A stretch of 64,000 nucleotides of DNA from NCBI GenBank assembly GCA_963742655.1, contig CAVUMM010000008.1, positions 372,001-436,000 of the forward strand. The letters are read 5' to 3'. Shown one piece after another: positions 51,721 to 60,478 of the stretch (position 1 is its first letter; the number at the start of each line of letters is the position of its first letter). A model generated the notes under the pieces. The model worked only from the letters and a program-made list of their open reading frames with translations. It searched no databases and was not told the origin of the DNA. The position numbers were made by a program, and so were the translations under genes. The DNA is from JAICLK01 sp963742655 (GTDB lineage: Bacteria > Patescibacteriota > Saccharimonadia > Saccharimonadales > UBA4665).

Positions 51721-53757
51721 ATGAGATCAGGTGACCCAATATCAAGTTTGAAGGGAGTCGGCGCAAGTGCCGTACAACTTTTTGGGCGGCTCGGTATCAC
51801 AACTCTGGAAGATTTGATCACATATTACCCGCGACGTTACGAAGATTATTCTGAAGTTTCGCCGATCGCACGCATCCGACCGGGCGCTGTCACTATAAAA
51901 GCCGAGATCAAACAAGTGAGCGGCCGTTACGTGCGCAGAGGAATGCATATCACCGAAGCTGTGGCGAGTGACGATAGCGGCAGTGTACGCATCATCTGGT
52001 TCAACCAACCATATCGAGAAACGAGCCTAAAACGCGACCAACTGTATTACATTTCCGGCAATTTTGAGCTCAGCCGCCAGAAATTAAGCATCATCAACCC
52101 CAGCGCCGAACTGGTGAGCGATTTTCCGCTCAACACAGCCAGAATCGTTCCTATATACAAGGAGACGAAAGGCTTGAATTCGCGCCAGATCCGCAAAGCA
52201 ATACTGCAAGTGTTAGCGGAAATTCGCGACATGCAAGAGACACTTCCCGGCTGGATTGTGAATGATAACAGATTGATAATTCGATCCCGGGCAATCGAAA
52301 TGATGCACTTTCCGACAGGCACGCAAGCGTTAGATGCTGCAAGGCGCCGGCTGGCATTTGAAGAAGTCTTTGAATTGGCCCTGGCTAGCTTGCTTAACAA
52401 ATATGAGTTGCTCGAGGAGCAGGCTCCGAGTGTGCCGTTCGAGCAAAGTGTAGCCAAAAGCATTGTCAAGCATCTGCCGTTTATTCTGACTGACGCGCAG
52501 CGTAAAGTCGTCTGGCAAATATACCTTGACATGCAGCATACGCAACCCATGAACCGGCTTGTTGAAGGCGACGTTGGATCGGGCAAAACGGTGGTGGCGG
52601 CCATGGCAGCTGTGATGGTGATGCATCACGGCCATCAAGTTGCGTTCATGGCTCCGACGGAGCTGCTAGCCCGGCAACATGCAGCAACGTTGCAGAATAT
52701 GCTCCAACCGCTCGGATATGGCGACCGGGTTGGTTTGCTCGTCGGGAGCATGAAATCAAAACAAAAAGATAGTGCTCGGGAAGCAATTCGTACGAACAAA
52801 ATTCAGCTTATCGTCGGCACGCAAGCATTGATTCAACAAAGCGTCGATATGCATAATCTCGAGCTCGTAATAATTGATGAACAACACCGCTTCGGAGTGG
52901 AACAGCGTAAAAAACTGCAAGCCAAAGCCGGCCACATGCCCCACGTGCTGAGCCTGACTGCCACCCCGATTCCACGGTCGCTTGCATTGACTCTGTATGG
53001 CGACCTTGACATATCATTACTCGAAGACAAACCCGCTGAGCGAAAGCCAATCATAACCAAAGTTGCCTCTCCAAACAGTCTTGAGCAGCTTTATGCCGCC
53101 ATTGACGTGCAACTAGCAGCCGGACGACAAATGTTCGTAGTGTGCCCGCTGATCAGTGATAACGATGGCGTGAATGTGAATTCGGTTGAAACGGTATACG
53201 ACCGGTTAAGTAAAAAAGTTTTTAAGCATCGCCGGGTCGGATTGCTGCACGGCAAGATGAAAGCGGATCTGAAAAATAAAGTCATGCAGCAATATGTTAA
53301 TCATGAGCTCGATATCCTAGTGGCGACTACCGTGATCGAAGTAGGGGTTGACGTGCCGAATGCCACCGTGATGCTCGTTGAGGCGGCCGAGAGGTTTGGC
53401 TTGGCGCAACTCCATCAATTGCGCGGCCGTGTAGGTCGGAGCGAACATCAGGGCTATTGCTACTTGGTGATGAGCGATTCAGCCGCTCCTTCAAAACGAT
53501 TGCGCGCGCTGGCTGCATCGAATGACGGCTTTCGTTTAGCCGAGCTTGATTTAAGTTTGCGCGGGCCCGGGGCCATATACGGGCAGATGCAGCACGGTCA
53601 GTTGGATTTACGCATTGCGAACTTAACTGATACGCGGTTGATCACGAGCGCACGCTATGCTGCCCAAAAGTTTATCGAGCGTCAAGAAAATTTGTTACAA
53701 TATAAAGAGTTACAAGGCCATATTTCCAGGCTGCGGGCCGTCACAAATTTAAATTAA
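51721..53757 (+). CDS. recG: ATP-dependent DNA helicase RecG
   Basis: Remodels stalled replication forks and branched DNA. The N-terminal wedge (OB) domain that splits strands is present (RIRPGAVTIKAEIKQVSGRY). Helicase motifs are GDVGSGKTVVAAMAAVMV (Walker A), IIDEQHRFGVEQR (DEQH), SLTATPIPRSLALTLYGDLD, and VATTVIEVGVDVPNATVML with QLRGRVGRSEHQGYC. The C-terminal TRG-type region is near GPGAIYGQMQHG. At 678 residues it is full length. Confidence 0.96.
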   Translation: MRSGDPISSLKGVGASAVQLFGRLGITTLEDLITYYPRRYEDYSEVSPIARIRPGAVTIKAEIKQVSGRYVRRGMHITEAVASDDSGSVRIIWFNQPYRETSLKRDQLYYISGNFELSRQKLSIINPSAELVSDFPLNTARIVPIYKETKGLNSRQIRKAILQVLAEIRDMQETLPGWIVNDNRLIIRSRAIEMMHFPTGTQALDAARRRLAFEEVFELALASLLNKYELLEEQAPSVPFEQSVAKSIVKHLPFILTDAQRKVVWQIYLDMQHTQPMNRLVEGDVGSGKTVVAAMAAVMVMHHGHQVAFMAPTELLARQHAATLQNMLQPLGYGDRVGLLVGSMKSKQKDSAREAIRTNKIQLIVGTQALIQQSVDMHNLELVIIDEQHRFGVEQRKKLQAKAGHMPHVLSLTATPIPRSLALTLYGDLDISLLEDKPAERKPIITKVASPNSLEQLYAAIDVQLAAGRQMFVVCPLISDNDGVNVNSVETVYDRLSKKVFKHRRVGLLHGKMKADLKNKVMQQYVNHELDILVATTVIEVGVDVPNATVMLVEAAERFGLAQLHQLRGRVGRSEHQGYCYLVMSDSAAPSKRLRALAASNDGFRLAELDLSLRGPGAIYGQMQHGQLDLRIANLTDTRLITSARYAAQKFIERQENLLQYKELQGHISRLRAVTNLN

Positions 53758-53855
53758 TCTATGAATCGCCAGAAGGGAAAAGTGCAACCTGAGCGACTGA
53801 TTCACTTCGTTGCCCAGCGTGATGAGAAAAACCGAAGGTTTATCCTATTTCAATT

Positions 53856-54671
53856 ATGTATTCCGTAGTTTTTCATGCTCACCAGAAAATCGACCGTGTA
53901 GCTTTTCGTCATTTACGGCAGTTGGTCGGCAAACCCGCGGCGTGGCCTTCTCTCAAGTCAATTCTGCATTTCGAGGGCAAACGAGGCCCTGACGCCGTAA
54001 AACTCAAAAACAATCCCACTGCCGGAGAGCCGCCGTGGCATTTCATCGATCCATTTGATGCGACCGACCGCGATTTGAAGCTTACACTGCAATCACATTA
54101 CGATTCGCTGGTTCGTGCGCTGCGGGTAAAAAGCACGGAACGGGTTGCATTTGAAGCGGCATGGTTGGCACATGCTTTGGTCGATGGCTTAACACCGGCG
54201 CATCATTATCCGTACGAAGAAGAACTGGAAGATTTGCGCGACGGCCGGGACCGTAAGACTCGAACATCAGTCATGCGTCGCATCACGGTCAAAGCCGACA
54301 CGCACCGTGAATCTGTCAAAAAAAGTTTTAAACTGGTCGGTCCAAAAGGTTTACTCATGACTCACACGGCTTTTGAAGGCGGCGCATTTATGATATTGTT
54401 GCCGCTTTCTTTAGACAAGGCGCAGCCGACGCAAGATGATCTCGACGCCGTACTACAGATGGGAGTTATCAAGTATTTTGAGCGTCAAGCGCGTGAAATA
54501 GGCGCGTTCAATTTATACGAACGGTTTTACAGATTCGGTTGGACGCCGCGCCTTGCGAGGATTGTACGCAACGAAATGGCGCCTCGTATGACACAGATGG
54601 TTACGGTTGCTTGGTACGCCGCGCTGGTTGAAGCTGGAATCATAGAATCCACCAAAGGAATTCGGGTATGA
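53856..54671 (+). CDS. Unknown protein with a His/Asp-rich helical core
   Basis: A 271-residue, mostly helical protein upstream of and overlapping rsmD (ATGA). It begins VVFHAHQKIDRVAFRHL and has AAWLAHALVDGLTPAHHYPY followed by EEEL, where His, Asp and His are placed as in zinc-dependent phospholipase C/S1-P1 nuclease-like helical enzymes (compare their LGHxxHDxxxPxH pattern). That is a weak resemblance. No signal peptide is present. The start has no Shine-Dalgarno. Confidence 0.65.
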   Translation: MYSVVFHAHQKIDRVAFRHLRQLVGKPAAWPSLKSILHFEGKRGPDAVKLKNNPTAGEPPWHFIDPFDATDRDLKLTLQSHYDSLVRALRVKSTERVAFEAAWLAHALVDGLTPAHHYPYEEELEDLRDGRDRKTRTSVMRRITVKADTHRESVKKSFKLVGPKGLLMTHTAFEGGAFMILLPLSLDKAQPTQDDLDAVLQMGVIKYFERQAREIGAFNLYERFYRFGWTPRLARIVRNEMAPRMTQMVTVAWYAALVEAGIIESTKGIRV

Positions 54672-55198
54672 GAGTAATCGCAGGCAAGCTTGGCGGAAGA
54701 TTATTTAACTCGCCGAAGGGTCACCGCACACACCCGATGAGCGACCGCGTGCGCGGTGCTTTATTTAATTCGCTCGGCGATATCGAGGGGCTGACGGTGC
54801 TCGATGCTTTTGCCGGCAGCGGCGCTCTCAGTTTCGAGGCTATCAGCCGCGGAGCCGATTCGGCGGTAGCGATCGATATCGATAAAAGTGCCGCTGATGT
54901 AATTACATCGAACGCTCGGCAGCTCGGGCTGCGAAAAGAAGTCAAAGCTATCCGCGCCAATGCGAGCGGCTGGTCAGATAACAATAAAGAAATGCAGTTC
55001 GACATAGTAATAGCCGCACCACCATACGATGATTTACAGCTTTCACTGGTCAAAAAGATTACGAAACATCTTGCCGCGGACGGCATTTTCGTACTTGATT
55101 GGCCCGGTAATCTCGAGCCTCCGCAACTAGATTCGCTGCACATGGTAAAACAAAGCGATTTTGGTGACGCCCAGCTGATATTTTACAAACTTAGTTGA
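54668..55198 (+). CDS. rsmD: 16S rRNA (guanine(966)-N2)-methyltransferase
   Basis: Methylates G966 of 16S rRNA near the P site. RsmD features: MRVIAGKLGGRLFNSPKGHR at the start, TSDRVRxALF-like MSDRVRGALFNSL, SAM motif I VLDAFAGSGALSFEAISRGA, and the amino-methyltransferase site APPYDD, where the family has (D/N)PPY. The Asn/Asp to Ala change at the first position of that motif is notable. At 176 residues it is normal. Coupled by ATGA to the preceding unknown gene. Confidence 0.9.
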   Translation: MRVIAGKLGGRLFNSPKGHRTHPMSDRVRGALFNSLGDIEGLTVLDAFAGSGALSFEAISRGADSAVAIDIDKSAADVITSNARQLGLRKEVKAIRANASGWSDNNKEMQFDIVIAAPPYDDLQLSLVKKITKHLAADGIFVLDWPGNLEPPQLDSLHMVKQSDFGDAQLIFYKLS

Positions 55199-55268
55199 TT
55201 ACACTCGTTTTATCGGTATGCATATTTCGAATTTTCGATTTATAATACGCATCGATACACAACATCAC

Positions 55269-55353
55269 GGGGATGTGGTGGAATTGGTAGACACGCATGC
55301 CTTAGGAGCATGTGCCGCAAGGCGTGAAGGTTCAAGTCCTTTCATCCCCACCA
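55269..55353 (+). tRNA. tRNA-Leu (anticodon UAG)
   Basis: A class II tRNA of 85 bases with the CCA end encoded. The acceptor stem pairs GGGGATG with CATCCCC, followed by A-CCA. The anticodon stem CATGC/GCATG closes the loop CTTAGGA, giving anticodon TAG. The long variable arm is GCC-GCAA-GGC and the T arm contains GTTCAAGTC-type sequence. It reads CUA and, with wobble, other CUN leucine codons. It stands alone between rsmD and an unknown gene. Confidence 0.95.
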
Positions 55354-55500
55354 GGGTACATTTTGCTGACATATTTTTAATTTTTATTTTTCGATCCGAA
55401 CATTACAAATAATATTTCAAAATTTATGCTGTGGCGGTGGGTTACGGAAGAGTAGTATGAAATTTATCGGATATTCTAAGGCCGCTATTTTTTTTAACAA

Positions 55501-56124
55501 TTATATTAACAAATCATTCCAATCGAAGCCTTCTGCGCCAGTTTCGGCGGCTACGATTGCGTCGATATCATTTTGATTTCTTGACTCGGACAAAATTCTA
55601 TTCGCTTCGCCGATCATACGCATGATGAGCCCAAAACCTACTCTGATATAGCGTTGGTGGTTGACGTCCGCGGGCAATAATTCCATTTCCAGTTCTTCCA
55701 TGAAACTAGCAAGCCCTTCATTTTCCGCTAAGCCCTGTTCGCCATAGCTAAGCACGGCTTGCGACCGTTGGTGTTGCACTTTATACGTATCTTTTTCGTC
55801 GGCAAGCTCGGGTATCGGTATCCGCAGCTTGGCGGCTTTAGCTTGCACTTCCGCCGGCGTGCATTCCTTAAGCACACGCAGGCCGATAAGCTCCCCGATC
55901 AGGAACGCTGCCGCTAACGGTCTTTCTTGGTCAACACCAAGCTGTCGATCAACTGGTTCTACGAAATTAGCTAACGCAAAGAGATTATCGAACCACCATG
56001 GAGCCTTACGACTATATATGCGTGACAGACCTGCGGTATAGCCGGCATCCTCATGATTTCGAACCCGCACATCCTCCAGTACTGCTACAGGATTACCGAA
56101 ATTTTCTGTATCAAACACACTCAT
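55501..56124 (-). CDS. Unknown protein paired with the PafA/Dop-like gene
   Basis: A 207-residue acidic, helical protein of no recognised family, 58 bases downstream of the Pup ligase-like gene on the same strand. The two are probably one transcript. It contains many Glu/Asp residues and ends in ETGAEGFDWNDLLI. It does not carry the C-terminal Gly-Gly-Gln/Glu of Pup and is much longer than Pup (about 64 residues), so it is not an obvious Pup homologue. It could be the modified substrate, an adaptor, or simply a neighbour. Confidence 0.7.
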   Translation of the reverse strand: MSVFDTENFGNPVAVLEDVRVRNHEDAGYTAGLSRIYSRKAPWWFDNLFALANFVEPVDRQLGVDQERPLAAAFLIGELIGLRVLKECTPAEVQAKAAKLRIPIPELADEKDTYKVQHQRSQAVLSYGEQGLAENEGLASFMEELEMELLPADVNHQRYIRVGFGLIMRMIGEANRILSESRNQNDIDAIVAAETGAEGFDWNDLLI

Positions 56125-56182
56125 GAAGCTACGCTAGCATAAATTGCCGCTCTTGCAAAACCGTGCGCCGGTGAATGCGGGA

Positions 56183-57598
56183 TCAATACGCGTAACTTGG
56201 ATAAAAGGCGACGAATCTATCTTGGCCTGATTCAACCACTATCATTCCTTCCCAACTTCCTTTTTTGATACCGATTACTTTTCTATAATGCCGGGATCTT
56301 TGTTCCGCGCGAGTATTTGGCGGATGTGTTTTTGCCCAATCAACCGATTCCGCATCGGGAGTACACGGCAGGGTTGTGTCCATCCGAGCAGTAACACCCG
56401 CGCCATGCCGTGCTCCAACCGCTTCGCCGCGTGCGCCAATTCGTGTCAGATCGTAGCCCCTGTCAATGGCACGTGCCTTGCTATCCGTCATACTATTTTT
56501 AGGTTCAGCTTTAGCATACTCGATTACAAGCCCCATTTTACGGGCCCAATCGGAACGGTCTGCTAACAATTCGATAGTGGCCTGCCCGTTCATGACTTGC
56601 AGGAAATCCTGGCAAAATTGATGCCGCATGCCCGCAATTGCCAAATAGGCTGCGGGCACATCCATGTAACTGGGCAACCTCTCGATGGCATAATCCATAA
56701 GTCGTCGCTCACTATCAACAGCTGCCGTAAGTAGGTCAGATTGGGTTATCGTGCCTTCGGGTGTTAGGTTAAGCCCGTTGAAGTATTTACCGTTCGATGG
56801 ATTTGTTATAGATATTTTTCGGTCAAGCTCTTGCACCAACGGCGTTTGTATAAGTGCCGCGACAATTGCCACACCGCCAACCCGCATGACGTGCGCGGCG
56901 TTATTGACGTTTCGGTCGCCACTACGAATCTCCAGCCTGGAACCATGATCTTTATTGAACCTGAAATGTGAAGATTTGTAGGCGTAGCCATTGAAGTATT
57001 CTACGTCATCAATCTTCTGCGCGTATCGCAATCCATTGGCAGTCACCAGGCCAGCACCGGAAATAAACGAACGATGGAAAAGGTGATTCAACAGTACGCT
57101 TGCTCCTGGACCCGTAAAGCCGAAGTCATTTTGCGTCCGCATGTCAGCGTACAGGCTATCACCGAGAGATTCAGGAATCGAAGCGTTATCATGACAAGCC
57201 CAGGTATTTCTCTTTCCGGCTTCATTACCGTCAGCAACTCGGCGATGAATGAACAACATGACATCCTGGCCTGCGGCAATCGAAAGCCGTTTGGCATATT
57301 CAAGCATTACATCTTGGTAAACGTCATCCATAGCAATTGAATAGGTAACAAGCTCGAAGGGATTTTCGCACTCCGGCTTTGCGACTTCCGGGCCGTGACT
57401 ATCAAAATAAATTAATCCGCCGTTCGTCATATGGCCCTGTACGCCAGTATGCATCGGTACGCCCCACATTAACTCCGCTAGAGCTTTGGTGTTAAATTCG
57501 CATGGGACAAATTTTCCCGTTGCGTCCTTCATGCTTAATGTAGCGCGAGTTTCGTCCTCGCTGCTGACTATCGGCGGAAATTGCATTTTTTCAGACAT
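56183..57598 (-). CDS. PafA/Dop superfamily (Pup ligase-like) protein
   Basis: A 471-residue homologue of the carboxylate-amine ligases PafA and Dop, which attach or remove the small protein Pup in actinobacteria. Matching landmarks, numbered from MSEKMQF: SSEDETRAT (12-20) at the GIETE metal-binding strand, IYFDSHGPEVAKPEC (63-77) at the catalytic YLDxGxHPEYATxEC with Asp66, ACHDN (134-138) at GCHEN, RLEIRSGDRNVNNAAHVMRV (221-240) at RLHVIVGDSNMSE, and PPNTRAEQR (426-434) at PPxTTRAxxR. The distance from the first Glu to Asp66 fits PafA without the Dop loop. The frame can start at 57670, but the shorter start fits the family and follows a possible promoter. No Pup or proteasome gene is seen. 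The neighbouring ClpCP genes are the only protease. Confidence 0.82.
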   Translation of the reverse strand: MSEKMQFPPIVSSEDETRATLSMKDATGKFVPCEFNTKALAELMWGVPMHTGVQGHMTNGGLIYFDSHGPEVAKPECENPFELVTYSIAMDDVYQDVMLEYAKRLSIAAGQDVMLFIHRRVADGNEAGKRNTWACHDNASIPESLGDSLYADMRTQNDFGFTGPGASVLLNHLFHRSFISGAGLVTANGLRYAQKIDDVEYFNGYAYKSSHFRFNKDHGSRLEIRSGDRNVNNAAHVMRVGGVAIVAALIQTPLVQELDRKISITNPSNGKYFNGLNLTPEGTITQSDLLTAAVDSERRLMDYAIERLPSYMDVPAAYLAIAGMRHQFCQDFLQVMNGQATIELLADRSDWARKMGLVIEYAKAEPKNSMTDSKARAIDRGYDLTRIGARGEAVGARHGAGVTARMDTTLPCTPDAESVDWAKTHPPNTRAEQRSRHYRKVIGIKKGSWEGMIVVESGQDRFVAFYPSYAY

Positions 57599-57711
57599 AA
57601 AACGTGTAGCTTTGATAATAACTTTAGAATGAATATGGGTTAACGTCAAATTTCCGGATAGTCGGTACATTAAGCTCTTATGAAAAAATCGAATAATCCA
57701 ATGTACACATC

Positions 57712-57720
57712 TGATACAAT
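57712..57720 (+). promoter_or_regulatory. hisS promoter -10 (extended)
   Basis: TGA-TACAAT at 57712-57720, about 30 bases before the hisS ATG, in the gap to the divergent PafA/Dop-like gene. Confidence 0.45.
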
Positions 57721-57750
57721 AAACGAAACAGCATATTCAGGAATTTTCAC

Positions 57751-59109
57751 ATGGCATTATCGACACAACCTTATAAGGGCGCTCGTGATTTCTATCCCGA
57801 GGACAAACGCTTGCAGAAATACATGTTCGGAGTAATTCGCCGGACAGTTGAAAAATTTGGATACGAAGAATATGACGCACCGGTTCTGGAACCGTTAGAG
57901 CTATATATGGCAAAAACCGGCGAGGAAATTGTGAATGAGCAAACTTATGCGTTCGAAGACCGAGGCGGCCGGCGTGTCGCTCTCAGGCCTGAAATGACCC
58001 CTACTGTCAGCCGGCTTGTGGCAGCAAAACGGCAAGAGTTAACATATCCGTTACGGCTCTTTAATATCGGTGGCCGCTGGCGCTATGAACGACCGCAACG
58101 CGGCCGATACCGTGAGTTTTTCCAATTGGACGTCGACATATTCGGTATTGAATCCGTCGCGGCAGAGCAGGAGATTATCCGGATCGCAGACAGTGTTCTG
58201 CGTTCATTCGGTGCCACGCGCGAGATGTACACCATCCATATCAATAGCCGTAAGCTGATGGATTTTGTCATGCATGCTTATCTAGACTGTAATGACGTGC
58301 AGGCACACTCTATCAGTAAGCTGATTGATCGCATGAACAAGATGGATCATCCCGAATTTCTCGCCCAAGCCGATGCATTGTTCAGCCCGAGCCAGCGCGA
58401 AGCAGGCGCGGTCGATAAACTTATGGCGGTGCTTAAGACCAAAAAGCCGGAACTTTTACCCGACGCACTCCAGTCGCACAATTCTGTCAATGAACTTTTG
58501 AGCGTACTGCAGCTTTTGCAAGATTCGGGAGTAACGAATGTGGTTTTTGATCCTACGATAATGCGCGGTTTTGATTACTATACGGATATCGTATTTGAAG
58601 TGTTCGACGCCAATCCCGACAACAATCGCTCTATGTTTGGCGGCGGTCGCTATGACGGTCTGGTAGGATTGTTCGGAGTTGAGCCCGTTCCGACCGTAGG
58701 TTTTGCGATGGGCGACGTCACGCTTGCGAATTTTCTGGAATCGCACGGTTTATTGCCGGAGTTACAGCCCGAAACTGATGTATACGTAATTTTTATAGGT
58801 AATGTATGGAAGCAGGCCCAAAGAGTAGTCGAAACGCTTCGCGATGAAGGCCTGAATGTTGCCGTCGATCTGACCGACCGCAAATTAGACAAGCAAATCA
58901 AAACTGCCGACAAAAAAGGCGTCCATTATGTCGTGCTTATCGGCGAAAAAGAATTAGCCGATGGCCGTTACGTGCTGAAGCATCTTGGCACCGGCGCAGA
59001 AGAGCATCATTCGCCTGCACGGATCGTCAGTATCGTCCGTGATTATCGCGCGCGGCATACTTTTCGTACATTACCAAGCATGGACGACTCAGAGTTACTT
59101 GATGACTAA
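57751..59109 (+). CDS. hisS: Histidyl-tRNA synthetase
   Basis: Charges tRNA(His) with histidine. Class II motif 2 region RWRYERPQRGRYREFFQLDV and the histidine-specific GGRYDGLVGLFG are clear, with TYAFEDRGGRRVALRPEMTP at the N-terminal part of the active site. The C-terminal anticodon-binding domain (DVYVIFIGNVWKQAQRVVET) is present. At 452 residues it is full length, with a short acidic end. It is divergent from the PafA/Dop-like gene. Confidence 0.95.
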   Translation: MALSTQPYKGARDFYPEDKRLQKYMFGVIRRTVEKFGYEEYDAPVLEPLELYMAKTGEEIVNEQTYAFEDRGGRRVALRPEMTPTVSRLVAAKRQELTYPLRLFNIGGRWRYERPQRGRYREFFQLDVDIFGIESVAAEQEIIRIADSVLRSFGATREMYTIHINSRKLMDFVMHAYLDCNDVQAHSISKLIDRMNKMDHPEFLAQADALFSPSQREAGAVDKLMAVLKTKKPELLPDALQSHNSVNELLSVLQLLQDSGVTNVVFDPTIMRGFDYYTDIVFEVFDANPDNNRSMFGGGRYDGLVGLFGVEPVPTVGFAMGDVTLANFLESHGLLPELQPETDVYVIFIGNVWKQAQRVVETLRDEGLNVAVDLTDRKLDKQIKTADKKGVHYVVLIGEKELADGRYVLKHLGTGAEEHHSPARIVSIVRDYRARHTFRTLPSMDDSELLDD

Positions 59110-59156
59110 ACCGGTTTGCTTGTTAAAGCTAATCCTTGCGGGTGAACAGATTAATC

Positions 59157-59165
59157 TGGTACAGT
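59157..59165 (+). promoter_or_regulatory. Extended -10 directly before tig
   Basis: TGG-TACAGT ends eight bases before the trigger factor ATG at 59174. No Shine-Dalgarno. Confidence 0.45.
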
Positions 59166-59173
59166 AGAAACTC

Positions 59174-60457
59174 ATGCAGGTAGAAAAAAAGCAAATTAGC
59201 GATACCAAAGTACAGTTACTGATCACAGCCGAAATTGACGAATTAAACCAGGCCAAACAGCAAGCAATCCGGCAACTTGGCCGCGATGTTCGGGTACAAG
59301 GTTTCCGCGACGGCAAAGTACCGCCGGCCATTGCCGAGAAGCAGATCGATCCAAGTTCGTTACAATCGCGCGTGCTTGATATCGTCATCAACCAGATTTA
59401 CGGGCAAGCCGTCGTGCAGGAGCACATGCGCCCGGTTTCCCAGCCGGAAGTTTCAATCAAAAAGTTCGTGCCGTATACCGATTTGCAAATCGAACTCGAC
59501 GTCGAAGTTCTGGGGCCTGTAAAATTGCCGGACTACACTAAAATTAAGCTTACACCCAAGCCGGTAACAATTACCGATAAAGATGTCGCCGAAGTTATTG
59601 AAGCCCTGCGCATCCGTGCCGCCGACAAGCAAGAAGTGGCGCGCGCGGCCGCCAAAGATGATGAGGTATTGATAGATTTTGCCGGTACGGATGCGGAATC
59701 TGGCGACCCGATCCAGGGTGCCGACGGCAAAGATTATCCATTGTTACTCGGAAGCGACAGCTTTATCCCCGGATTTGAAGACAACATACTGGGACTTACT
59801 GCCGGGCAGGACAAATTATTCACTCTGACATTCCCGAAAGATTATGGCGTCAAGACACTGCAGAAACGCAAAGTTACTTTCAAAGTGATTGTCAAATCTG
59901 TCAGTGAACTCACGAAGCCAAAAGTCGACGATGCGTTCGCCGCCAAAGTCGGACCCTTTAAAACGCTGGCTGAACTGAAGGCTGATATAAAGAAGCAGCT
60001 CACGGCGGAGCGTCAAAACGAAGCCGACAGGAATTTTGAAAACGAGCTTGTCGAAAAGATCGTCGAACAATCTCTAGTAACGGTGCCGCAAGCGTTAATC
60101 GACGAAGAAGCTGAACGGCTTGAAACTGAAGAACGCCGAAACCTGGTATATCGCGGGCAGACATGGCAAGAGCATTTGGCATCCGAAGGTTTGACCGAAG
60201 CTGAACATCGTGATCAAAAACGGCCGCAAGCAGAACTTCGCATCAGAACCGGTTTAGTATTGAGCGAGATAGCCGAAAAGGAAAAATTAAGCGTCAGCCC
60301 CGAAGAGCTCGAAATCCGATTGCAGATCCTGAAAGGCCAATACCAGGATAAACAGATGCAAGCCGAGCTCGACAAACCTGAAAATCAACGCGATATTCAA
60401 AGCCGGCTGCTTACCGAAAAAACGCTCACAAAGCTCAAGTCGTACGCTACGAAGTAA
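59174..60457 (+). CDS. tig: Trigger factor
   Basis: Ribosome-bound chaperone for new proteins with peptidyl-prolyl isomerase activity. The ribosome-binding loop GFRDGKVP (43-50) matches the GFRxGKxP signature. The FKBP-type domain covers about 145-235 (DEVLIDFAGTDAESGDPIQG, GFEDNILGLTAGQDKLFTLT). The helical chaperone domain follows. At 427 residues it is normal. It precedes clpP, the common order tig-clpP in bacteria, but with a CIRCE promoter between them so that clpP can be induced separately. Confidence 0.94.
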   Translation: MQVEKKQISDTKVQLLITAEIDELNQAKQQAIRQLGRDVRVQGFRDGKVPPAIAEKQIDPSSLQSRVLDIVINQIYGQAVVQEHMRPVSQPEVSIKKFVPYTDLQIELDVEVLGPVKLPDYTKIKLTPKPVTITDKDVAEVIEALRIRAADKQEVARAAAKDDEVLIDFAGTDAESGDPIQGADGKDYPLLLGSDSFIPGFEDNILGLTAGQDKLFTLTFPKDYGVKTLQKRKVTFKVIVKSVSELTKPKVDDAFAAKVGPFKTLAELKADIKKQLTAERQNEADRNFENELVEKIVEQSLVTVPQALIDEEAERLETEERRNLVYRGQTWQEHLASEGLTEAEHRDQKRPQAELRIRTGLVLSEIAEKEKLSVSPEELEIRLQILKGQYQDKQMQAELDKPENQRDIQSRLLTEKTLTKLKSYATK

Positions 60458-60478
60458 CGAAGTTAACGATAGACTGAA

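Noticed and set aside
55218..55412. A 64-codon plus-strand frame across the tRNA-Leu gene
   Set aside because: It covers a complete class II tRNA with all stems paired, and its protein would be largely the translation of the tRNA.
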